Below are positions 1 through 6,622 of a stretch of 64,000 nucleotides of DNA, piece after piece. Under the pieces are notes generated by a model. That model searched no databases. It was not told where the DNA came from and saw only the letters and a program-made list of their open reading frames with translations. The DNA comes from Pontivivens insulae (GTDB taxonomy: Bacteria > Pseudomonadota > Alphaproteobacteria > Rhodobacterales > Rhodobacteraceae), in contig NZ_OMKW01000003.1 in NCBI RefSeq assembly GCF_900302495.1, positions 186,001-250,000 of the forward strand. The letters are read 5' to 3'. The position numbers and the translations under genes are program-made. The first letter of the stretch is position 1. Each line of letters starts with the position of its first letter.

Positions 1-52
1 TCGGCTTGCGAAGGCCTAGGCGTGGTCAGTGTTCGCGCACATGCTTGATCGG

Positions 53-199
53 TCAAGTTGAGGAAGCATCCGGTTCGAACTGAATGACGGGCAGTTGCGG
101 TGGCACTTCCCCGTTCAAAAGCACCATACCGATCTCGCGCTGCTTGTTTTGTGGGAGCTGCGCGATCTGGCTGACCGCTTCCGCGAGAATGAAGTCCAT
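53..199 (-). CDS. small hypothetical protein, 48 residues
   Basis: A short open frame begins at ATG (199) and ends at TGA (53-55). The predicted protein starts MDFILAEAVSQIAQLP and ends in FEPDASST. It begins 6 bases after the stop of the DUF1640-like gene at 206-439 on the same strand, which is the main support for its being real. There is no obvious Shine-Dalgarno sequence, so translation may depend on coupling to the upstream gene. It has no membrane segment and no cysteine, and I do not recognise a family. It could equally be a chance frame in the distal part of the island. Confidence 0.35.
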   Translation of the reverse strand: MDFILAEAVSQIAQLPQNKQREIGMVLLNGEVPPQLPVIQFEPDASST

Positions 200-205
200 A
201 GAGTT

Positions 206-439
206 TTAACTAAGAAGGTTCTGCAAGGTGACGATAACGGCAGCGTGGGCCAGCAGGGCTGTCGCGCCCCAGACCTTGAAGTCCGCCCGCAGTTCCGCCA
301 GCGCTATTTGCAGATCTTGTTTCGTGACCAACTCACTTTCCGTCAGCAAATTGACGATGCTTTCGGCCTGGGATGTGCTGAAGCCGTTGGCTTGCAAGTT
401 TAGGATCGTTTTGTGGGTGTCCAATGTAACTGTGTTCAT
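206..439 (-). CDS. DUF1640/CCDC90-like small coiled-coil membrane protein
   Basis: The 77-residue product has a central acidic helix (roughly residues 20-55, including TKQDLQIALAELRADF) followed by a single C-terminal hydrophobic segment (about residues 57-76). This layout is typical of DUF1640-type bacterial proteins, which are often encoded on plasmids, phages and islands and have no settled function. The start was set at 439 (MNTVTL) because CAGG lies 6 bases upstream; an in-frame ATG further upstream at 466 would add nine residues. It sits beyond the iteron array of the island and is probably co-transcribed with the 48-residue frame downstream. Family assignment comes from pattern only. 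Confidence 0.55.
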   Translation of the reverse strand: MNTVTLDTHKTILNLQANGFSTSQAESIVNLLTESELVTKQDLQIALAELRADFKVWGATALLAHAAVIVTLQNLLS

Positions 440-883
440 ATGTACCTGAAGCATAACATAAATCATCGGATTTGTCGCGCGGGCTTGGCGACTTTGAGGA
501 TCAAGATCAGCCGTATATCTGGTGAGGCCGTGGAAGCGCCTCTGCGCGTCTCTTTCAGCAAAGGTGGGGGTTTGCTCAAGTTTAGCGGTTCAATGCCTTA
601 CAGCGCCATTTTTGGGCTCTGAGAGCCTACTTTAAGGCGGCCCTACCGTCTCGAACTGAGCAGCGTGATATAGTCTACACGTCCCTTCCCGTTTGATCCT
701 TTCGGATTTTTATCCGGTCTATTTGATTATCTGTCTTTGGCTTTAGTCTCTGCGTGTAGTCTTTGCTTATAGTAGTGGGTAAACCTTACCGCTCTAGACC
801 GGTAAAGTTTACCGTTCTGGGCATCCCAGATTTACCGTCCTAGACCGGTAAGTCTTACCGGTCTTGTTCAGTACGATTGCGCT
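440..883. other. gene-free stretch between the HTH gene and the DUF1640-like gene
   Basis: About 440 bp without a convincing gene. The segment 660-780 is visibly richer in A+T than its surroundings (for example tgattatctgtctttgg). Directly next to it is the 23-bp iteron array (778-869). An AT-rich stretch beside iterons is the usual arrangement of an iteron-controlled origin or of a multi-site operator. Promoters for the leftward genes at 206-439 should also lie here. Nothing else was recognised. Confidence 0.5.
778..869. repeat. four tandem 23-bp iterons with GGTAA-n3-TTACC cores
   Basis: Units run 778-800, 801-823, 824-846 and 847-869. Units 1, 2 and 4 carry a full palindrome GGTAAnnnTTACC centred at 784, 807 and 853; unit 3 keeps only the right half (TTACC at 832-836, expected centre 830). 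All centres are exactly 23 bp apart, about two helical turns. Three units continue CCGnnCTnG after the core. The last site extends to a 21-bp inverted repeat (843-863). The array ends 14 bp from the stop of the winged-helix gene. Such arrays bind a Rep initiator (origin/copy control) or a dimeric repressor. Confidence 0.8.
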
Positions 884-1273
884 TCATCCCCTTTCGTCCA
901 TCTCGCGCTCCAATTCCTTCTGCACCTCTTTGAGCACCGGAGCCGTGTCATTCAGGATGTAGACGTTGTGCAACCCACGCCCCTGTTTCTTGACCTCGAT
1001 CATCTCAAGCGCCTGCAACTCAGCGAGATATTTGCGTACGGACTTCTCATTCGTCCCGATGTCGCGCGCCAACCGTTCTTGCGCCGGGAAGCAGAACCCA
1101 TCCTGCCACGCATAGTCGAGCAGCGTTGCGAATGTGATCTTCGCCATCGGCGAGATCCGCCTGCCCGCTCGGGTCACGACGCGGGGCAATTGCGCAAAGC
1201 CACCTGCAAGCAGCGGGCTGGCCTTTCGGAAGCGTACCGTCCGCTCCCCCATCAGTTGTTCCAGCGATTTCAT
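884..1273 (-). CDS. winged helix-turn-helix protein, replication-initiator type
   Basis: A 129-residue protein whose centre (about residues 40-100) reads as a winged helix: ISPMAKITFATLLDYA, then PAQERLARDIGTNEKSVRKY as the helix-turn-helix, then a wing LEMIEVKKQGRG. This arrangement matches the HTH_36-type domain found in plasmid and phage replication initiators and in some regulators. The C-terminus is acidic and helical. It starts 9 bases after the stop of the 302-residue gene, so the two are probably one transcript with the integrase. The iteron array lies just past its 3' end, making it the best candidate for the iteron-binding protein. A purely regulatory role is equally possible. Confidence 0.65.
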   Translation of the reverse strand: MKSLEQLMGERTVRFRKASPLLAGGFAQLPRVVTRAGRRISPMAKITFATLLDYAWQDGFCFPAQERLARDIGTNEKSVRKYLAELQALEMIEVKKQGRGLHNVYILNDTAPVLKEVQKELEREMDERG

Positions 1274-1282
1274 ATGCTGGAA

Positions 1283-2191
1283 TTATACCTCATCACTCTC
1301 GCGATCTTGATGTTGATAACGCGTAGCTGCCACGGGGACCTGAGAGGCTGGTCTCTCCAGTCGCCCTCCGATGGCCATAGTCTCAAGCGTCTCCAGAAGC
1401 CGGTGCGAGTTCTGCGCCAAGTCCGTTTTGAGAGAGCGATTGAAAGTCACTTCATCACGTAGGAAGGCAATCTCATCCCGATCACGTTTTTGCTGCGCGC
1501 GCAGCTCACGGTTCTCAGCACGAAGTGTGGCGAGATCCATCTGCGCGGCATCCTCGGTAACCTCGCCGTTCGAACCCGTTCGCACCTGTGCGGTTGAGTT
1601 CGCGGCAGATGCGTTCAAGCTGCGATTGGGTTTCTCGGACAGTGACACGGTGTGTGTGTTCGCGCTGGTGCGCACCGGTTCGGACGGGTGCGATGAAGGC
1701 ATCTCGGCTTCCTTTGATCGAACCTCGTCACTTTGGTGCGCACTGGTTTGAACAGGTGCGCCCTGGTTCTGACGTTCGCGCCCCAGCTCTTCGGCGACCT
1801 TCCGCTCCAAAGAGCTGCGCTCGATCTTCCAGCGATATCGGCCCCAGATCGTGTCTTCACGATCCGAGACCACCTCTCCTTCGGGGATCTTATAAGAGCG
1901 CTCGGCCCATTTGCGCAGTGTCTTCGCCGTCCGCGACAATCCCTGTTCGGAGCAATAGGCAAGCGCATCCTCAACCGTCAGCCAGACCTCGGCAATCTCC
2001 ACTGGTTCCGAACCGGTGCGCACCGGTTCGGACGGGTTCGCACCTGGTTCGTCGTTGGTTTCTGGGGGTAGTTGAGCGATGTCCGTAGAGGGTTGGGGTG
2101 AATGGATTGGAACAGTTCGTCTGCGTTCGAACAGCGTCGATGCGCTCTCATGATGTGGTTCGTTCATATGAACGCAGTCTACCATATGCAA
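1283..2191 (-). CDS. island protein of unknown function with internal EPVRTG repeats
   Basis: The 302-residue product has three parts. Residues about 65-130 form a probable DNA-binding module (TVEDALAYCSEQGLSRTAKT followed by a W/R-rich stretch) resembling an HTH recognition unit. Residues 130-215 are low-complexity and contain variants of EPVRTG, PVQTSAH and QVRTGSN; a further EPVRTG copy lies before the HTH. Residues about 220-275 are a predicted coiled coil (LATLRAENRELRAQQKRDRD). It lies 10 bases after the integrase stop and 9 bases before the winged-helix gene. The start codon is uncertain: ATGs at 2191, 2185 and 2167 lack a good ribosome site. A helper or partitioning role is guesswork; I do not recognise the family. 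Confidence 0.6.
   Translation of the reverse strand: MHMVDCVHMNEPHHESASTLFERRRTVPIHSPQPSTDIAQLPPETNDEPGANPSEPVRTGSEPVEIAEVWLTVEDALAYCSEQGLSRTAKTLRKWAERSYKIPEGEVVSDREDTIWGRYRWKIERSSLERKVAEELGRERQNQGAPVQTSAHQSDEVRSKEAEMPSSHPSEPVRTSANTHTVSLSEKPNRSLNASAANSTAQVRTGSNGEVTEDAAQMDLATLRAENRELRAQQKRDRDEIAFLRDEVTFNRSLKTDLAQNSHRLLETLETMAIGGRLERPASQVPVAATRYQHQDRESDEV
1561..2050. repeat. dispersed intragenic repeat, core GGTGCGCACCGGTTCGGAC
   Basis: Four related copies lie inside the 302-residue gene at about 1565-1596, 1664-1694, 1741-1780 and 2004-2050. The best-preserved copies (1664-1694 and 2004-2040) share GGTGCGCACCGGTTCGGACG exactly; GGTGCGCACC is itself palindromic. In the protein these appear as EPVRTG, EPVRTS, PVQTS and QVRTGS. 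The DNA similarity continues across bases that are silent in the protein, so the repeats may have been copied or kept as DNA elements as well as peptide repeats. Confidence 0.65.
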
Positions 2192-2201
2192 TTCGCACCG
2201 C

Positions 2202-3353
2202 TCAGGGCGTGGGCGCTGTAGTCAGGAACGTGGCCCATTGACCGAGAAGCACTCGTCGCTTCTCCAGCAAATCGCTGCGCTGGTACGCCCGCTCAACTTC
2301 GCTGCCGACTTGGTGGCCGAGCGCGGTTTCCTTCACTTCGAAGGGCGTGTCCGTCGTCTCTTCCACCCAGGTTCGGAAGGTCGCACGGAAGCCATGCGGG
2401 CGGGCCGTCATCTTCTCCCGCTCCATCAACCGGCTCATCGTCGCATCCGACATCGCTTTGCCCCGTGGGGAAGGGAAGAGGTAGTCCGATCCCACGACCA
2501 CCGGGCGCGTCTCAATGACCCGCTGCGCTTCCTCCGACAGAGGAACGCGATGCACGGTGGCCGTCTTCGTCCGGTTGGCCTCCAACGTCCACAAATCTTC
2601 CGCAATCTCACTTGGTACGGCAAAGCGCACCTCACTGGTGCGGGCCACGGTCAGCATCAGGAACCGCAGCGCAAAGGCCGATGAGAAATTCTGTGCGCAA
2701 AGCCAGCGGTAAAACTTGGGAGCCTGCTGGTAGGGGAGAGACGGGATGTGCTTCGTCTCGTGCCGTCGTTTGCCCAGCAGCGCCTGTGCCTTCATCACCG
2801 CCTGCAAGTCGATATCAAGCCCGAGCGCAGCTGCGTGCTTCAGCGTCAGGTTCATGCGATTCATTGCCTTGCGTGCTGTGTCCGCCTTCTCATGCCAGAT
2901 CGGTTCGAGCGTCTTCTTGAGTACATGCTGATCGACATCCTCGACCGCCATCGCCCCGATCTTGGGCACAACATGGACCGAAAGGGGAGAGAGCCAGCGC
3001 CCCGCCCGCCCGTCATTCTTGAGCTCCGCTTGTCGAGCAGTAAAGCACTGGTCAATCGCATCCTTGACCGTCAGGCGTTTGGACTTGCGCCTATCAGCTG
3101 CGCGCTGCGCGACCGGATCAACGCCCTCCCGCACCTTCCTGCGCGCCTCGGCAGCATGCTCTCGCGCCTCCGCGATCGACACATCTGGCCAGCGCCCAAG
3201 CCCCATCTCCCGGCGCTTGCCGTCTATCACCAACCGCACGATCCACTTCCCAGCGTCCTTCCGCTGCTTGATCAGCATCAATCCCTGACCGTCAAAGTGC
3301 TTTCCCGGCCCCAGATTCTTCGCCTTCATCTGAGTCAACGCATGCGAGATCAT
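2202..3353 (-). CDS. tyrosine-type site-specific integrase (DUF4102/P4 family)
   Basis: Integrase that would recombine the island into and out of the tRNA-Thr gene. The N-terminus (residues 1-85) has the DUF4102 arm-binding pattern: ALTQMKAKNLGPGKHFDGQG, GKWIVRLVIDGKRREMGLGR and a W-PDVS-A-A motif. The catalytic domain keeps Arg238 (ARTSEVR), His320 and Arg323 (HGFRATFR), His347 (ALGHQ) and nucleophile Tyr357 (RAYQRSD), so the enzyme looks intact at 383 residues. ATG at 3353 was chosen because GGAGG lies 8 bases upstream; an adjacent ATG at 3356 and a TTG at 3368 are alternatives. It lies next to its presumed tRNA target and reads away from it. Confidence 0.93.
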   Translation of the reverse strand: MISHALTQMKAKNLGPGKHFDGQGLMLIKQRKDAGKWIVRLVIDGKRREMGLGRWPDVSIAEAREHAAEARRKVREGVDPVAQRAADRRKSKRLTVKDAIDQCFTARQAELKNDGRAGRWLSPLSVHVVPKIGAMAVEDVDQHVLKKTLEPIWHEKADTARKAMNRMNLTLKHAAALGLDIDLQAVMKAQALLGKRRHETKHIPSLPYQQAPKFYRWLCAQNFSSAFALRFLMLTVARTSEVRFAVPSEIAEDLWTLEANRTKTATVHRVPLSEEAQRVIETRPVVVGSDYLFPSPRGKAMSDATMSRLMEREKMTARPHGFRATFRTWVEETTDTPFEVKETALGHQVGSEVERAYQRSDLLEKRRVLLGQWATFLTTAPTP

Positions 3354-3380
3354 CATCAGAACCTCCAATCACGGAGATTC

Positions 3381-3403
3381 TAGACCACCTTTTAGACCAC
3401 CTT
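3381..3403. repeat. tandem TAGACCACCTT repeat upstream of the integrase
   Basis: TAGACCACCTT occurs at 3381-3391 and again at 3393-3403, a 12-bp period, between the integrase start and the tRNA. Short direct repeats here are often integrase arm-type sites or excisionase/repressor sites. Function is inferred from position only. Confidence 0.5.
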
Positions 3404-3513
3404 CAAGCGTGAGAAACAGTGGGCAAAGTGAGTACGTATGAGCACCTGCCAATATTTTTAATTCGCAAAAACAAGAATTTAGGAAGATTATGCACATATC
3501 TGGAGCGAGGAAA

Positions 3514-3589
3514 TGGTGCCCCCACACGGACTCGAACCGCGGACCTACTGATTACAAATCAGTTGCTCTACCAGCTGAGCTATAGGGGC
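3514..3589 (-). tRNA. tRNA-Thr (anticodon UGU)
   Basis: On the minus strand the 76-base sequence folds as a tRNA. The acceptor stem is GCCCCTA with TGGGGGC (one G-U pair), followed by discriminator A and encoded CCA. The D arm contains AGCTCAGCTGGTAGAGC. The anticodon arm is ACTGA-TTTGTAA-TCAGT with anticodon TGT, and the T arm contains GGTTCGAGTCC. It decodes ACA and is the integration target of the adjacent island. Confidence 0.97.
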
Positions 3590-3631
3590 ACTGCGCGTGC
3601 GGATACCTTGATGCGCCCGCGGTTGCAAGTG

Positions 3632-5908
3632 CTATCGGAAGATGCTGCCCAAACCTTCGCGTAGCCGGTTTTCGAGCCCGTCGCGCAGCTGGTCTTCCAC
3701 CGATCCTTCGCCTGTCGATCCGAGCTCCTCTTGCAGCCGTTCTTCAACGCGGTCGCGCGCGTCATCGACGGCATTGTCGATGGCCTCGTCCACCTCTGCC
3801 TTCACCTCTTCGCGAGCCAGATCCTCGAGCGCCGACAGGTCCGGGCGGAAACTCAGATCGCTCCACGGTCCGGTCACAAGCACCGGCAGAGTGATGCCGC
3901 CGGCATCAAGTGAACCGCCCTGCCCCTGCAAATCGCCCACGATGCGTGGGCGCAGCGTCAGATCCAGTGACTGCGCGCCGATGGCGACGATCCCTTCCCC
4001 AGCGAGACGGATAAGCGGGCCAAGCGCGCTGAGCGTGGAGACCTGAGCCGTACCGTTCGTAATATCGAGTGCGACCGCCGCCTCTGTGAAATCCGTGCGC
4101 AGGGTGCTGCCACCCGGGTCCGTAAAGTTGCGCGCCAGGGCCGCAAGGTTCACACCCTTCAGAGCACCATCTGCCATATCAGACCGGATCTGGCCTGTGA
4201 GGCTCTGCATGATCGCATTGATCGAGCTGCCGCGTGCCGTCAAATCCGCCGCAAGGGCCGCTTGCCCCTCTAGCCTGTCCGTCCCGGCGACGAAGCCAAG
4301 AACGCGCTCCAGGCGGACGCCACCAAGGCTCAGATCAATATCTATGCTTTGAGACGGGCCGTTTACGCCGATCGCTCCGGTCAGAACACCGCCAAACCCA
4401 TTGGCCTCCTGAATATCCAGTCGCAGATCGCCAGCATTCAGTCGAACGCCCACGCGGGTCCGACCGAGTTCAAGATTGCCTTGGCGCAACACGCCCACAT
4501 CCAGCGATAGGTCAGCATCAGCCAGATCGAGCAGATCATATGGAAGCGGATCAGTGGGCCAGCCTTCGCCACGTGAGGAAGGGGCGCTTTCGGCGCCGTC
4601 GCCGGACGTGAAGCGATCGAGGTCAAGCACGGCAAGCGTAAGGTCCCCATCTAGGCGCGGGCGTCCTGCCAGCGATGCTGCGACGCGGCCCGACGCGTCA
4701 AGATCACCGACGGCAATGCGAGCGTCTGACAGCGCCGCGCGTGTTGGGTTCGCATCCAGGAAACCGGCGATCTGGACGGGACCGGACAGCCCAGGCGGCA
4801 ACGCCACCTCTCCGCCTGCGCCCCATGCCGCGGCCTCAACCGCCGAGGGTGCCGTGATCCTCAAGGGTCCCGACACACCCAGCGTCGCCGTATCCACGAG
4901 GCCGCTAAAGGAGATATCGGCCAGTTCGCCCGCGCTGACCCGGCTGTCAACGGAGATCGGGCCATCTGGAAGCGCGCCGCTGCCGTTCAGAAACAGTGCG
5001 ACCTCGACACCATCCCGCGTGACCCCACCGGTCCCCTCAATCACCGTATCGCCACCTTCGGCAACGACGGCTGCATCAAGTGTCAGGTTGCTGATGTTTC
5101 CGGCCGCCGCTGGTAAAGGGGCGAGCCCGGCAAGCGCCATCGCTGCATTTGGATTGGGAAGACTGATTTGGAGGATTCCGTCAAACTGCGCGATATCGGT
5201 GAAATCACCGACATAGCTCAGTGTTCCAAGATCGGTTTCAACGGCCATATCCAGAGTTACGGCGCCCATGGCGAGTGCTTCGGCGAAGCGCGCCGTGCCG
5301 ACAACTGAGGACGCGATCCCGTCAATTGATGCGGCGCCGTCCAAAGCGACCATCCGGCCCGTATCGGTGATATCGGCGCTGACATTGAGCGCCTGTACGT
5401 CGCGCACCGTGCCAGAAACGCCATCGACGAAGCGGATACGTCCGTCCAAAACCTGTGCACTAAGTTCGGTGATCGCGGGGGCGCTCGCCCCTCCCGGCTC
5501 TTGCGTGCCAGTGGTTTCGGCGGTCTCGAAGGTCCAGTTCGTGCGGCCATCGGCGGCCCGCTCCAACTGAATCACTGGTTGATCCAGCGTGAGGTCGACA
5601 ATTCGGACATCGCCGCCGATCAAGGCCATCAGATCCACCGCCACCGATGCACCCTGCGCAGAAACGAACACAGGTTCTTCGGCCCATTCGGCATTTGAAA
5701 TCGCGAGCGGGCCGGTTGTCACACCGATATTAGGCCACAAACTGGGTGTGAACTCACCTGAGAGTGTCAGCGTCCGCCCGGTAGCGGCCTCAAGGCGGTC
5801 AGAAGCGATGCGTCCGATCCGGTCTGTCGGCAAGGCAAACCAGAGCAGCCCCGCGCCCACGACCAGAAGGACAAGGAGGATCACGATCAGGCGAAACAGG
5901 ATCTTCAT
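3632..5908 (-). CDS. AsmA family protein
   Basis: A 758-residue protein with one N-terminal membrane anchor (residues 5-26, ILFRLIVILLVLLVV) followed by a long beta-rich periplasmic part. It opens with the AsmA signature of an ASDRLEAATGRTLTLSGEF-like segment and GRTNWTFE, and contains a late AsmA_2-type region around residues 560-690. AsmA-like proteins are now seen as bridge-like lipid transporters between inner and outer membranes. The C-terminal tail after about residue 690 is charged and helical (DEAIDNAVDDARDRVEER). It follows gapR on the same strand after 89 bases that include an inverted repeat, so it may have its own promoter. It reads towards the tRNA-Thr gene and ends 42 bases before it. 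Confidence 0.88.
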   Translation of the reverse strand: MKILFRLIVILLVLLVVGAGLLWFALPTDRIGRIASDRLEAATGRTLTLSGEFTPSLWPNIGVTTGPLAISNAEWAEEPVFVSAQGASVAVDLMALIGGDVRIVDLTLDQPVIQLERAADGRTNWTFETAETTGTQEPGGASAPAITELSAQVLDGRIRFVDGVSGTVRDVQALNVSADITDTGRMVALDGAASIDGIASSVVGTARFAEALAMGAVTLDMAVETDLGTLSYVGDFTDIAQFDGILQISLPNPNAAMALAGLAPLPAAAGNISNLTLDAAVVAEGGDTVIEGTGGVTRDGVEVALFLNGSGALPDGPISVDSRVSAGELADISFSGLVDTATLGVSGPLRITAPSAVEAAAWGAGGEVALPPGLSGPVQIAGFLDANPTRAALSDARIAVGDLDASGRVAASLAGRPRLDGDLTLAVLDLDRFTSGDGAESAPSSRGEGWPTDPLPYDLLDLADADLSLDVGVLRQGNLELGRTRVGVRLNAGDLRLDIQEANGFGGVLTGAIGVNGPSQSIDIDLSLGGVRLERVLGFVAGTDRLEGQAALAADLTARGSSINAIMQSLTGQIRSDMADGALKGVNLAALARNFTDPGGSTLRTDFTEAAVALDITNGTAQVSTLSALGPLIRLAGEGIVAIGAQSLDLTLRPRIVGDLQGQGGSLDAGGITLPVLVTGPWSDLSFRPDLSALEDLAREEVKAEVDEAIDNAVDDARDRVEERLQEELGSTGEGSVEDQLRDGLENRLREGLGSIFR

Positions 5909-5919
5909 GGGACTGAGCC

Positions 5920-5943
5920 TTCGTTAACTTAAATCTTAACGAA
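5920..5943. promoter_or_regulatory. inverted repeat upstream of asmA-like gene
   Basis: TTCGTTAA (5920-5927) and TTAACGAA (5936-5943) form a perfect 8-bp inverted repeat with an 8-base spacer, 12 bases upstream of the AsmA start and downstream of gapR. With no T-tract on the transcribed strand it looks more like an operator than a terminator. The regulator is unknown. Confidence 0.45.
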
Positions 5944-5997
5944 AGACTAAGAACACTCCTGCCCACATGCACCGATTCTCTGGTGCGCCCGCAGCGC

Positions 5998-6264
5998 TCA
6001 CATATCCAGCGCCTCGCGGTAGAGCTGAAGCACCGCTTCTTCTTCAGAGATCTCCTGCGGGTCCTTCTTGCGTAGGGCAATCAGCTTGCGCAGGGCTTTC
6101 ACATCATATCCGCGCCCTTTTGCCTCAGCCATGACTTCCTTTTGCTGATCAGCAATCGCTGTCTTCTCTGCATCGAGCCGTTCATATCGTTCGACGAAAG
6201 AGCGCAGCTCACCCACCGTGATGCGATATTGGGAGGTCGGTGCGTCGTCTTCGGTCACGTCCAT
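5998..6264 (-). CDS. gapR: GapR family nucleoid-associated protein (DUF2312)
   Basis: The 88-residue product matches GapR of Caulobacter over its whole length: a VGELRSFVERYERLDAEK helix, AEAKGRGYDVKALRKLIALR, and a short final helix EEEAVLQLYREAL. GapR tetramers clamp overtwisted DNA ahead of replication and transcription and are essential in some alphaproteobacteria. The length is the usual one. The start at 6264 is the only ATG compatible with the domain. It is divergent from the small membrane protein at 6406 and upstream of the AsmA gene. The symbol is given by homology, not by a tested function. Confidence 0.88.
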   Translation of the reverse strand: MDVTEDDAPTSQYRITVGELRSFVERYERLDAEKTAIADQQKEVMAEAKGRGYDVKALRKLIALRKKDPQEISEEEAVLQLYREALDM

Positions 6265-6405
6265 GGCGGAGATCCTTCACGTTGAAGCAGGTGGAGTCTG
6301 AAAATCGGCGCGACCATATCCATGCCGCATCAGGGCGGCAAGCGGGCCTTGCACCAATAGGGTCAGTCGACCTAGAAGCGCGCAGGAAAACGCAAAGGTA
6401 TTGCA

Positions 6406-6618
6406 ATGACCCTGATCTTGATCCTCGGTGCCATCACGACGCTTCTGGGTGTAGGCGGGCTGGCCTACTGCATTCGTGAGGCTGCGGCAGTGCGCAAAGG
6501 CGGCATGGCCCCCGAGCAGGCGCAAGCAAAATTGCGCGCGCTGGTCGCGGTCAACCTTGGGTCTGTCGCGGTTGCGACATTGGGACTCGCCCTCGTGATT
6601 GTGGGGCTGATCCTCTGA
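6406..6618 (+). CDS. small two-segment membrane protein, hypothetical
   Basis: The 70-residue product consists almost entirely of two hydrophobic segments (about residues 2-22, LILILGAITTLLGVGGLAY, and 45-69, LVAVNLGSVAVATLGLALVI) joined by a polar loop, RKGGMAPEQAQAKLRALV. AAAGG about 8 bases upstream of ATG supports the start. It is divergent from gapR and converges on the hydrolase at 6623 with only 4 bases between stops. I do not recognise a named family; similar two-TM proteins are common and uncharacterised. Confidence 0.6.
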   Translation: MTLILILGAITTLLGVGGLAYCIREAAAVRKGGMAPEQAQAKLRALVAVNLGSVAVATLGLALVIVGLIL

Positions 6619-6622
6619 GCGA

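Larger units (their letters stand above)
1..3516. mobile_element. right end of a tRNA-Thr-integrated genomic island (left end outside window)
   Basis: A tyrosine integrase (2202-3353) starts about 160 bp from the 3' end of a tRNA-Thr gene and is followed, on the same strand, by a repeat-rich unknown protein, a small winged-helix protein and an iteron array. Integrases of this DUF4102/P4 type insert into tRNA 3' ends, so the island boundary is inferred to be the 3' end of the tRNA near 3514-3530. I looked for a second copy of the tRNA 3' sequence between 1 and 3400 and did not see one, so the other attachment site should lie left of the window. Extent to base 1 is a minimum. Confidence 0.6.

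Noticed and set aside
95-403. 102-codon plus-strand open frame at the left end
   Set aside because: Antisense to the DUF1640-like gene and the small frame beyond it; no ribosome site and no recognisable family.
1371-2088. Plus-strand open frames opposite the 302-residue island gene
   Set aside because: They arise from the internal repeats read on the other strand; composition is Arg/Ser/Pro-rich without domain features, and the minus-strand frame fits the int-HTH operon.
3369-3513. Excisionase or other small gene between integrase and tRNA
   Set aside because: No open frame of useful length with a ribosome site; only the tandem TAGACCACCTT repeat is present.
5924-5939. CtrA box (TTAA-N7-TTAA) upstream of the AsmA gene
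   Set aside because: The two TTAA elements are 8, not 7, bases apart, so the consensus is not met.
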